A DNA stretch of 11,772 nucleotides from BTUB01 sp964392765 (GTDB lineage Bacteria; Babelota; Babeliae; Babelales; Vermiphilaceae), in NCBI GenBank assembly GCA_964392765.1, contig CAYMRF010000044.1:1-11772 (forward strand), given 5' to 3'. The position numbers were made by a program, and so were the translations under genes. The notes under the pieces are model-generated. The model was not told where the DNA came from, did not search any database, and worked only from the letters and a program-made list of their open reading frames with translations. Of this stretch, positions 1-6,044 are shown in pieces. Positions within the stretch are counted from its first letter, which is position 1, and every line of letters starts with the position of its first letter.

Positions 1-26
1 GAAAAAAGTTCTAAGTAGTTTTGATT

Positions 27-713
27 ATGATATATAAAGATATCGTCCTCTTAACGTTTCTAGCTATAAGTTTTCAAATAACCAGCGGAATGGGCGCGCG
101 AAAAAGACCGGCTGAGCATATGCTTCCGGTTTTGGTGAATGGAACGCATTCAGTGCCTGCGGAGCCTGAGAAGTTAGAAGTTCCCGTTCATCTTTCGCCT
201 TTTGAAATGGCTCGCGGTATGAAAGCTCGGCATCTGCAATATCCATTATTGAAAAAGATTCTTTGGGCAGCAGCGTTATATACCGTGACCAATGAGGAAA
301 GTTTAAAGGCTCTGGTGAGAGCAAAAGCTAAGAATCCATTACTTCATCGTCCCACTTATAGAGAAGTGATGGAAGCGGGTAAAAATAAGCTTGCTGCCAG
401 CCTGGAAAAAATTGCTTCTCCTGAAATTGCTCAGGACGTTGATGTAATAATCCAAATGTTATCCGCGCGATTTAAAAAAAGTGATGTTTCCACTCGATTA
501 ACTAAGAAAAGAGCATACGTGCACCATGGAAATATTGATGACAATCTTGCTGATTTAGAACTAGCTGAGAATCTTGTACAAACCATTACTCATTTTTGCC
601 AGTTAACCAATACCGTGCTTGCAGAAAAAGAAAGCGAATTCCTTGAAAAATCAGTGTATTATTTAATAGAAGCTCGACTAAAAAAATCATATCCTCCTCG
701 TGATTCTCACTAA
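27..713 (+). CDS. Secreted hypothetical protein, paralogue of the next gene
   Basis: I do not recognise a named family. The 228-residue product opens with a hydrophobic stretch (about residues 5-19, IVLLTFLAIS...) followed by small residues and then a basic, Pro/Glu-containing region, which fits a Sec signal peptide and export. Residues about 61-155 form a helical core with the pattern MK-[AG]-[RK]-HL near its start and LEKI about 60 residues later. The same spaced pattern occurs in the gene starting at 743, and both proteins end in a similar [EA]RLKK-x(2)-P-R tail, so the two look like diverged tandem duplicates. The ATG at 27 is preferred over a TTG two codons upstream because TTG is a rarer start. 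No convincing ribosome binding site is visible so close to the window edge, so the start is uncertain. The gap of 29 bases to the next gene suggests one transcript. Confidence 0.75.
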   Translation: MIYKDIVLLTFLAISFQITSGMGARKRPAEHMLPVLVNGTHSVPAEPEKLEVPVHLSPFEMARGMKARHLQYPLLKKILWAAALYTVTNEESLKALVRAKAKNPLLHRPTYREVMEAGKNKLAASLEKIASPEIAQDVDVIIQMLSARFKKSDVSTRLTKKRAYVHHGNIDDNLADLELAENLVQTITHFCQLTNTVLAEKESEFLEKSVYYLIEARLKKSYPPRDSH

Positions 714-742
714 AATATAAATGCTACTTAAAGGGACATGTA

Positions 743-1597
743 ATGCAACAAAATCTACTGCTTATTTTATTATTTTTTTTTGTGGGATCGGCCTGTGCGA
801 TGGAACCCGGAGATTTAATTTCTCATAAAAGGAATCTGGAGCAGAAGACGGCTTCTTTAGATAACTGTAGCATCAATGCGCTGCGCGAATCTCCCAAAGG
901 AGTAGCATCGGTCCATCCGCCTTCGCTTGCCCTTGCACTAGAAGCTGTGAATTCAAATTCGCATAAAACCCCGCTTGAGAAGAAAGCCAATATAGAAACA
1001 AGCAGTGCAGATAAAAAAGTAATCGAATCGCCACAAGAGGTAGCCCCTATCGATGTGGCTGTGATAATTGCAACATTTCGTGACATGAAAGGCAAACATT
1101 TGGACGATTCCATTCTCCCCCAAATATTGCGGTGTGCAGTTTGCTTTACGATAGTACATCAAAAAGATTTTAAAAAAGAAATGCGCTCTCAAATAGCCGA
1201 CAAATTGGGATGGCGTATCGGGTGTACAGATCTTATGCTTAAAGGCCGAACGGATATGGCTTATACTCTTGAAAAAATAAAGATCGGAAGTCTTGATGAA
1301 ACGATAAAAATAATGACAGAAATGTTGCGTGCTGCTGTAAAAGCTCTTGATATGGATATTAAAGAGCCACAACAATTGGCAAGACTGCTCGTGTGGGATA
1401 GGGAGAGTAAAAAATCTTTAGAGCAAAAAAGATCAGAAATGTTGACAGCGCGCCAGCTGATGGGAGCCTATCATCACTTGCCGTTCATTACGGCTCCATT
1501 AACATCTCTTCAAGAAGAGGCTTTTGCAGAGCAGCCGGTAGAGATGATTATGCTCGAGCGTTTAAAAAAGATGCATCCTCGTTATCAGAATTCATAA
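743..1597 (+). CDS. Secreted hypothetical protein, paralogue of the preceding gene
   Basis: The 284-residue product has a strong signal peptide (residues 4-19) ending in an AxA-type site (SACA, cut before Met20). A low-complexity polar linker follows (about 20-105), then a helical core (about 110-205) that aligns with the core of the gene at 27-713: MKGKHL here matches MKARHL there, and LEKI falls at the same spacing. The C-terminal tail ERLKKMHPR also resembles the partner's ARLKKSYPPR. The linker is longer here, which accounts for most of the size difference. An AAAGGGA ribosome binding site lies 6 bases before the ATG. The last 50 bases overlap the opposite-strand gene that ends at 1548. 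The function is unknown; an exported, possibly host-directed, role is an inference from the signal peptide and the tandem duplication. Confidence 0.8.
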   Translation: MQQNLLLILLFFFVGSACAMEPGDLISHKRNLEQKTASLDNCSINALRESPKGVASVHPPSLALALEAVNSNSHKTPLEKKANIETSSADKKVIESPQEVAPIDVAVIIATFRDMKGKHLDDSILPQILRCAVCFTIVHQKDFKKEMRSQIADKLGWRIGCTDLMLKGRTDMAYTLEKIKIGSLDETIKIMTEMLRAAVKALDMDIKEPQQLARLLVWDRESKKSLEQKRSEMLTARQLMGAYHHLPFITAPLTSLQEEAFAEQPVEMIMLERLKKMHPRYQNS

Positions 1598-1967
1598 CAG
1601 GTTGCAGTTTTTGGGACTTTCTTTCGATCTCTTCTGCGAATGCTTGAGCGCATTTACTTGAAGGTCGATATCTTTGAATGTGATGTAGAGCCGCGATTTT
1701 TTCGTCTTCAGAATCTGTTTCTGCATTTCTTGCTCGTTTGATTTCTTCGAGCAGTGCAAAACATTCTTCACTTTTTTTAATTCTAATTTGTTCATAATCA
1801 GATATTCTTTGTTCATCGGGATTATCTGACTTTCTAAGAGCGTCTATTCTTTCAGTAGCATGGCCTTCAGCTCCAAGGGCGAGTAGCGCTGGACTTACTT
1901 TTTCAGGAAGGCAAAATGCTGAATTGCAGAATAATAAACAAACGTTATAAATTAATAATTTTTTCAT
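1548..1967 (-). CDS. Small secreted hypothetical protein
   Basis: This 139-residue product starts MKKLLIYNVCLLFCNSAFC, a short basic n-region and hydrophobic core typical of a signal peptide, with likely cleavage near Cys19/Leu20. The mature part is highly charged and probably helical (about 55-85 and 105-125), with two isolated cysteines (Cys69 and Cys106). I do not recognise a family. An in-frame ATG three codons upstream (1976) exists, but the MKK start gives the better signal peptide. Neither start has a clear Shine-Dalgarno site. Only 26 bases separate the start from a terminator-like hairpin behind the upstream gene, so its promoter is unclear. The 3' end overlaps the convergent gene ending at 1597 by 50 bases. 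It is probably a real gene because the signal peptide is clean, but support comes from this alone. Confidence 0.6.
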   Translation of the reverse strand: MKKLLIYNVCLLFCNSAFCLPEKVSPALLALGAEGHATERIDALRKSDNPDEQRISDYEQIRIKKSEECFALLEEIKRARNAETDSEDEKIAALHHIQRYRPSSKCAQAFAEEIERKSQKLQPVMNSDNEDASFLNARA

Positions 1968-1993
1968 GATATGCATTTTAAATAAGATTAAAA

Positions 1994-2020
1994 AAAGCAG
2001 GGAGTTTGCGTCCCTGCTTT
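1994..2020 (-). terminator. Intrinsic terminator after the 2037-2654 gene
   Basis: A perfect 10-base-pair stem (AAAGCAGGGA with TCCCTGCTTT) encloses a 7-base loop. On the minus strand it is followed directly by a run of T residues, about 17 bases after the stop codon of the upstream gene. On the plus strand the stem is followed by CGATTTTT, so some bidirectional action is possible. It sits in the 69-base gap between two same-strand genes. Confidence 0.8.
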
Positions 2021-2036
2021 CGATTTTTGATACGAA

Positions 2037-2654
2037 TTAGTCAATAAATTCTGATTTAAATGCGGTGAAGAAGGCTGCAGTAGTAAACCATGCATCTTTT
2101 GAAGCAGATGCAAATTGCTGGCCCACATCTTTAAGATCTTCAACTATTTCGCTGTTTGCAGCATCGTGGGCAAAATCTTTAGCCGTGGTGGTTGTTTTTT
2201 TAGCATGTTCAATAATGGTGCTATTTGCATTTCTTACATGCCCCGCGAACCTACTGTCGGAGATTTTATTGCCCAAAGTTTTGGTTGCATCAACTGCTCG
2301 ATAATAGCCATCTTTAATATCTTGCCCAATATCAGAAGGAGCTGCAGCAAATTGAGCAGCTATATCAGTAGCTTCTTGCCATAATTCTGAATTAGTTACT
2401 TTTTGAGTTGCTTGATTTGCAGTATCGGAGATTTCGTTTTTTAACTCTATACCGATATCTTTAATTTCTGAACCAACAGATTTTGCGCTCCGCTCTACTG
2501 CTTTTACCGCTTTTTTGATAGCTCGAAAGGGAGCGGTAACAATTTTAGCGGGCACAGAGATTAGTTCAAGAGCTCCTACGCCGGCCGCCACTGGGGTTGT
2601 TGCATTTGCTGTTGCTGCGCTCGCCAAAAAAGCTAAAATAAGTAATTTTTTCAT
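2037..2654 (-). CDS. Secreted Ala-rich helical protein with an internal repeat
   Basis: The 205-residue product begins MKKLLILAFLASAATANA, a textbook signal peptide with an AxA site near residue 18. The mature protein is rich in Ala, Lys, Asp and Thr and looks like a series of amphipathic helices, somewhat like LEA or apolipoprotein-type sequences; that is a resemblance in composition, not a family assignment. Residues about 88-110 (NSELWQEATDIAAQFAAAPSD) and about 167-187 (NSEIVEDLKDVGQQFASASKD) are clear copies of one unit. The C-terminus ends in a more hydrophobic segment (about 188-199). The open frame extends 30 codons upstream, but the start at 2654 is preferred because AAAGGA lies 6 bases before it and the signal peptide begins there. 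It is followed by the terminator at 1994-2020. The function is unknown; an envelope or secreted role is inferred. Confidence 0.8.
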   Translation of the reverse strand: MKKLLILAFLASAATANATTPVAAGVGALELISVPAKIVTAPFRAIKKAVKAVERSAKSVGSEIKDIGIELKNEISDTANQATQKVTNSELWQEATDIAAQFAAAPSDIGQDIKDGYYRAVDATKTLGNKISDSRFAGHVRNANSTIIEHAKKTTTTAKDFAHDAANSEIVEDLKDVGQQFASASKDAWFTTAAFFTAFKSEFID

Positions 2655-2747
2655 GATATATCCTTTAGTTGATAGATACTTTAGAAAAACTTGCGCACCC
2701 TGCGAAAGTTTACCTTTGGTATTAACCCATCCAAGGGACTTCATTTT

Positions 2748-2763
2748 TACTCGTTAACGAGTA
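2748..2763. repeat. 16-base perfect palindrome
   Basis: TACTCGTTAACGAGTA reads identically on both strands. It lies about 95 bases upstream of the start at 2654, where an operator could sit, but a regulatory role is only a guess. As RNA it would have a very short loop, so it is a poor terminator. Confidence 0.45.
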
Positions 2764-2862
2764 TATCAGAGATTGGTTTAAAGATATAGTTGCATGGAAT
2801 TGGTAAATTTATATTAAGTTTTAATTTCTGATAGCGAATGCAAGGGGGGCTAGTCTCTTCCC

Positions 2863-3061
2863 CCGTTCGTGGTGAGTAGCGAGCTACGCGAGCGTTATCG
2901 AACCATAAAATTATAATTGATATACCTAAAAAAAGGCCGTATGGATTCGAGACCCAGCCTACGCTTATCCGGGTCCTCCGACTCGGCAAGCTACGGCGGG
3001 CACCGCGCCTCACTGGCTGGCGGATTTTTATCCTGATCCTGTCGAAGGGCACCACGAACGG
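2863..3061. repeat. Intergenic repeat element bounded by 12-base inverted repeats
   Basis: CCGTTCGTGGTG at 2863-2874 is matched exactly in inverted orientation by CACCACGAACGG at 3050-3061. A second exact 9-base inverted pair (AAAGGCCGT 2932-2940, ACGGCCTTT 3058-3066) overlaps the right end. The left end continues into a small palindrome, GTAGC-GA-GCTAC (2876-2887). The right end, read on the minus strand, continues CCCTTCGACAGGATCAGGA. The element is visibly richer in G and C than its surroundings. From memory, sequences of the type CGTTCGTGGTGAGC...TCGAACCACGAACG and CCCTTCGACAGG...CAGGA are scattered as intergenic repeats through many bacterial genomes; I could not search for this. No transposase is present. 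It may be a non-autonomous or degenerate palindromic repeat. Confidence 0.55.
3003..3029 (+). terminator. Terminator-like hairpin inside the repeat element
   Basis: CCGCGCC (3003-3009) pairs with GGC (3015-3017) and GCGG (3020-3023) around a TCACT loop and a 2-base bulge. A and five T residues follow. It has the form of a weak intrinsic terminator on the plus strand, but no plus-strand gene lies upstream, so it may simply be part of the folded repeat. Confidence 0.3.
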
Positions 3062-3117
3062 CCTTTAGGTTAATTTTTCTGACTAAGTTTGTTTAAATCG
3101 CCAGATTTTAAATTTGT

Positions 3118-3435
3118 TTAGTAGTCGTCCGGAGTTCCAGGAACTGCGGGAGCTTCAGATTGCGCAGGAGCCATTGGTTGGCGTGCATAGCGAGCATTGG
3201 TTGCCCCGGTTGATTTCATGAGAGCGAGGAAAAGTGATCCTGCCATGAAAAGAGTTCCTAAAACCCAGGTAATCTTTTGGAAAAGATCTTGGCCGCCTGA
3301 TCCGCCAAAGAGCATTTGAGCCCCGCCGCCCATGTTGCCCAAGCCCATATTTCCTTTACCTTGTTGGATAAGAATAAGAAGAATGAGTATGAAGCAGACG
3401 AAAATGAATAAGCCGACTAATAATCCGTATAACAT
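3118..3435 (-). CDS. secG: SecG, protein translocase subunit
   Basis: SecG is the small accessory membrane subunit of the SecYEG channel, which stimulates SecA-driven export. The 105-residue product shows the family layout: a first membrane helix (about residues 3-23), the hallmark loop QQGKGNMGLGNMGGGAQMLFGG (a longer form of the usual QxGKGGG/GGxxLFG signature), and a second membrane helix (about 54-73, ITWVLGTLFMAGSLFLAL). A Pro/Ala-rich tail follows. The length is normal for SecG with a tail. An AAGG site lies 8 bases before the ATG, and a candidate sigma70 promoter (3479-3507) lies just upstream. It stands alone on its strand, divergent from the gene starting at 3589. It is the only part of the Sec machinery here, yet most neighbouring genes encode Sec-type signal peptides. 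Confidence 0.95.
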   Translation of the reverse strand: MLYGLLVGLFIFVCFILILLILIQQGKGNMGLGNMGGGAQMLFGGSGGQDLFQKITWVLGTLFMAGSLFLALMKSTGATNARYARQPMAPAQSEAPAVPGTPDDY

Positions 3436-3478
3436 AGTTTATACCTTGCATGGTTAGAGGATAATTTGATTATTTAGG

Positions 3479-3507
3479 ATAATACTATTTTTTGAGCTTT
3501 TTGAAAA
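3479..3507 (-). promoter_or_regulatory. Candidate sigma70-type promoter for secG
   Basis: On the minus strand, TTTTCA (-35 like, 4 of 6) is followed after exactly 17 bases by TATTAT (-10 like, 5 of 6). Transcription would begin near 3472, giving a leader of roughly 37 bases before the secG start. Confidence 0.5.
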
Positions 3508-3541
3508 TCCCAAGTATTCCTGATGTTTTTCTTAAAAAATT

Positions 3542-3550
3542 TGGTATATT
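3542..3550 (+). promoter_or_regulatory. Candidate extended -10 promoter for the 3589 gene
   Basis: TGGTATATT has the form of an extended -10 element (TGn followed by TATATT). No good -35 hexamer is seen at the usual distance. A start near 3557 would leave a leader of about 32 bases before the ATG at 3589. Confidence 0.35.
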
Positions 3551-3588
3551 CCTGGAAGCTTTTTTAAATCGTAAAAAGAGGAAATTAT

Positions 3589-4974
3589 ATGCGCTTATAC
3601 TTTTTTGCCTTGATCTTATTGGGGTCTTATTCTTTTATGTACGGTATGTTTTCTTGGGGGACTCAATCTGCTTCTCAAAAAAAAGCTGACCAGTTGTTGG
3701 AAGAGGTTAGAGCTTTTGGATCTCCCGAAGAAAAAAAAATAGCACTTGATTTTATTGAGAAAAGTGGAAACTTTTGGTTCGAGCGAAGTAGAAATGAAAA
3801 CTTTGTGAAAACTATAGAAGCTTTGCGATTTAAAGACAGAAAAAAAGATGATTCCCTTGCCTTAAAAGCTAAAATAGAAAGCGTAAAAAAAGCAGAAGAG
3901 CAATTTTATGAAATATTCGATAAAGGCGGCCCCGAGCATGTGAGCACTGCCTTTTGCTTGGCAAGTCAAATTCGGTCGTTTTGCGAAGTAAATAATATTC
4001 AAGATTCTATGACCGTACAAGAAGTTTGCCCGCATTATACAAATGAAACGTATCCAAAATTATATGTAAATATAACGCGCTGGTATGAGCCTAGAGGAGT
4101 TCTTTCTCGAGTTCTCGAGAAATATCGAGGGCCTTTATGTGTTCCAATGATTCATGCAGTTCAACGACATTGCGACATTGTAAGTGCAGCGCAAGAAAGA
4201 ATTGAGGATCGTGAATATCTCCATGCGCATCCTGAAGCATTGAATACATTTTTAGATCTCGGCGTGAAGCCCTATTATGGATGGCATGTAGCCTGGGGGC
4301 GTATTTTAACCTATAACTTGGAAAGATATTGTTTTGAAGATGGCAACTTATGCCAAAATTTAATTGCACAAGGCAATTTAAGCTCTTTGAGTAAAATTTT
4401 TACTCAACATCCATCCCTTGCGAATAAAAATATTTTTGTCCGCGCAATGGAAGCCTGTAAGATTGATCGGTTTGCGGAGCTTGATGCTCTTGCCCAAGTA
4501 TACGATTCTTTAGATTTGCATTATCCCGATGCTCCTCGCTTGGTATGTGCTCGCCATTGTGGCGGAGTTGAAAATAGAGCATGGTTACTTGAATTATTTA
4601 AATGGGCAAAGACCCATAATTATGATCTGGGTTATTGCGTTGATGGCAAAACCTCATTAGATGTTTTTATCGAGAATATGCTTCATAGAGGGGCTTGGCA
4701 AGAAACTCAGGCAACAGCTCAAGATGTTACCCGATTTCTTGTAAGTAATAATTGCAATTACTGGGATCCATCGACAATTGTCTCATTAGAAGAACGAGTG
4801 AATAAGCTGGGAAAAATAGGACCTGAATATGCAGGTCTGGTAAGTCCTCAAGAACAACAAGAAGCTCGCAGTGCAGGCAAATTTAAAGAATTAAGCGAAG
4901 TTCTTGCGATTTTAAAAGAGGCATCTCGCAAGGAAGTAGTAATTGATATTGCAAGCCCAATGGAAGCGGTATAA
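3589..4974 (+). CDS. Secreted hypothetical protein with ankyrin-like helical pairs
   Basis: The 461-residue product has a signal peptide (residues 3-19, LYFFALILLGSYSFMYG). After a charged coiled-coil-prone region (about 30-115) comes a domain (about 190-460) that is clearly shared with the next gene: RHCDIVSAAQERIE...LNTFLDLGVKPYYGWHV here (193-234) aligns with RKFDVVGAAQRGVE...LNAFLDLGVLPYEGWHV there, with more than half the residues identical. Short helix-turn-helix units ending in phrases such as FLDLGVKP or LIAQGNLSSL resemble degenerate ankyrin repeats, but no canonical ankyrin consensus is present, so this is an inference. The N-terminal 190 residues are unique to this copy. The AGAGGA site 6 bases before the ATG fixes the start. 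The function is unknown. The gap of 37 bases to the next gene suggests co-transcription. Confidence 0.85.
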   Translation: MRLYFFALILLGSYSFMYGMFSWGTQSASQKKADQLLEEVRAFGSPEEKKIALDFIEKSGNFWFERSRNENFVKTIEALRFKDRKKDDSLALKAKIESVKKAEEQFYEIFDKGGPEHVSTAFCLASQIRSFCEVNNIQDSMTVQEVCPHYTNETYPKLYVNITRWYEPRGVLSRVLEKYRGPLCVPMIHAVQRHCDIVSAAQERIEDREYLHAHPEALNTFLDLGVKPYYGWHVAWGRILTYNLERYCFEDGNLCQNLIAQGNLSSLSKIFTQHPSLANKNIFVRAMEACKIDRFAELDALAQVYDSLDLHYPDAPRLVCARHCGGVENRAWLLELFKWAKTHNYDLGYCVDGKTSLDVFIENMLHRGAWQETQATAQDVTRFLVSNNCNYWDPSTIVSLEERVNKLGKIGPEYAGLVSPQEQQEARSAGKFKELSEVLAILKEASRKEVVIDIASPMEAV

Positions 4975-5011
4975 TAACGTAGATTCGACTAGTAAATTAT
5001 TAAGGAAATAT

Positions 5012-6043
5012 ATGCCTCTCGTGTATCGTTTTTGTATTGTTGCTCTTTTGGGTTCAAGCATTTCTTCTATCTTTAGCATGGATCAGGAGGCAATGGCCGC
5101 TGCCAGGGCCCACCCTAAAATGGCGGAAGAAATAGCCGAAGGACTTGTTCATTCGATGGCATTAATGGTCAAAGGCCCGGTAGCCAGAGAGATAATTGAA
5201 GCAACTCAAAGAAAGTTTGATGTTGTTGGTGCTGCTCAACGGGGTGTTGAAAGATGCCCGCACGTTCCTGCTAATACGGATGTGTTAAATGCTTTTTTAG
5301 ATCTGGGAGTGCTGCCCTATGAGGGATGGCATGTGGGCGGAGGATATATTTGGGGCTCTTCTTATGAAGTGTCTCATTTTGAATCCAGAGACTTATGCAA
5401 CAATCTCATCGCTCTTAAGAATTTTAATTCTCTGGGGAAAATTCTTACTATGCATCCTTCATTTGCAACAAAAAGCATTTTATTAAGATCGATTGCCCAA
5501 TGTGATCCAGCAAATTTTGCGCATATTGATGAAGTGCATGCTGCGTATGATTCAGCGGGTAAACGATATCCAAAACTGCCGTATACTGCATATCTTGATT
5601 TTATTAAAAAGCAGCGAAATTCCTTCGACCACGCTCGATGGACAATCGAATTTGCTCGCTGGGCTCTTGCTCATAACTATGATCTTAATAGTCCTAAGAG
5701 GAAGATGGGAGGAAAGACATTTTTCGATTTGGTTGCCAATGCCTTATTTTACCGTCACGATTTAGTTGGAAATGGAGTCCACTTTAAAGATCTTTTAGTA
5801 TTCCTTCTTGATAATCGATGCCTCTCTCATAATCCGATAGTGTTAACGGCACTGTTGCAGGAGAAAATTCACAGTTTAGGGAAAACCCATTCGGAGTTTG
5901 ATCAAGAGGCTACTGAGCAAGAGCGTCAAATCGCGCAAAACGCTCCTGAATATAAGATTAATAGAGAGATTCTAGATCTTCTGAACGCACGGCTCTTATG
6001 TCCGGAAGTAGTGATTGAATTAGGTGAGCCTCTCGATGTTTAA
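5012..6043 (+). CDS. Secreted hypothetical protein, paralogue of the preceding gene
   Basis: The 343-residue product begins MPLVYRFCIVALLGSSISSIFS, a signal peptide. Residues about 67-343 align along their whole length with residues about 193-461 of the preceding gene: FLDLGV-x-PY-x-GWHV, DLCNNLIALKNFNSLGKI against NLCQNLIAQGNLSSLSKI, FARWALAHNYDL against LFKWAKTHNYDL, and ending EVVIELGEPLDV against EVVIDIASPMEA. The pair is therefore a tandem duplication followed by divergence, with this copy lacking most of the long N-terminal region. The frame is open to 4943, inside the upstream gene, but AAGGAA lies 6 bases before the ATG at 5012 and the signal peptide begins there. The stop lies one base from the stop of clpB on the other strand. 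I do not recognise a family. Confidence 0.85.
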   Translation: MPLVYRFCIVALLGSSISSIFSMDQEAMAAARAHPKMAEEIAEGLVHSMALMVKGPVAREIIEATQRKFDVVGAAQRGVERCPHVPANTDVLNAFLDLGVLPYEGWHVGGGYIWGSSYEVSHFESRDLCNNLIALKNFNSLGKILTMHPSFATKSILLRSIAQCDPANFAHIDEVHAAYDSAGKRYPKLPYTAYLDFIKKQRNSFDHARWTIEFARWALAHNYDLNSPKRKMGGKTFFDLVANALFYRHDLVGNGVHFKDLLVFLLDNRCLSHNPIVLTALLQEKIHSLGKTHSEFDQEATEQERQIAQNAPEYKINREILDLLNARLLCPEVVIELGEPLDV

Positions 6044-6044
6044 T

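Larger units (their letters stand above)
2655..3117. other. 463-base gap without a convincing gene
   Basis: This is the only stretch over 300 bases with no gene I can support. It holds, from left to right: the upstream region of the minus-strand gene starting at 2654; a 16-base perfect palindrome (2748-2763); an AT-rich segment; a GC-richer element bounded by inverted repeats (2863-3061); and a weak AT-rich hairpin (3092-3112) just after the secG stop. A 102-codon open frame on the minus strand (2747-3055) exists but coincides with the repeat element and is not accepted as a gene. Confidence 0.7.

Noticed and set aside
953..1375. A 140-codon minus-strand frame opposite the 743-1597 gene
   Set aside because: The plus-strand gene has a signal peptide, a binding site and a paralogue; the opposite frame is rich in Phe, Tyr and Cys as expected of an antisense shadow.
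2938..2960. ATTCGAGACCC looked like the T-arm of a tRNA
   Set aside because: The flanking bases do not pair as a T-stem, and no anticodon or acceptor arm is found around it on either strand.
2747..3055. A 102-codon open frame on the minus strand with basic N-terminus
   Set aside because: It coincides with the inverted-repeat element, has no ribosome binding site, and its composition follows the GC-rich repeat and not its neighbours.
3092..3112. AT-rich hairpin just after secG as a terminator
   Set aside because: The stem is weak, has a bulge, and is not followed by a T run on the secG strand.
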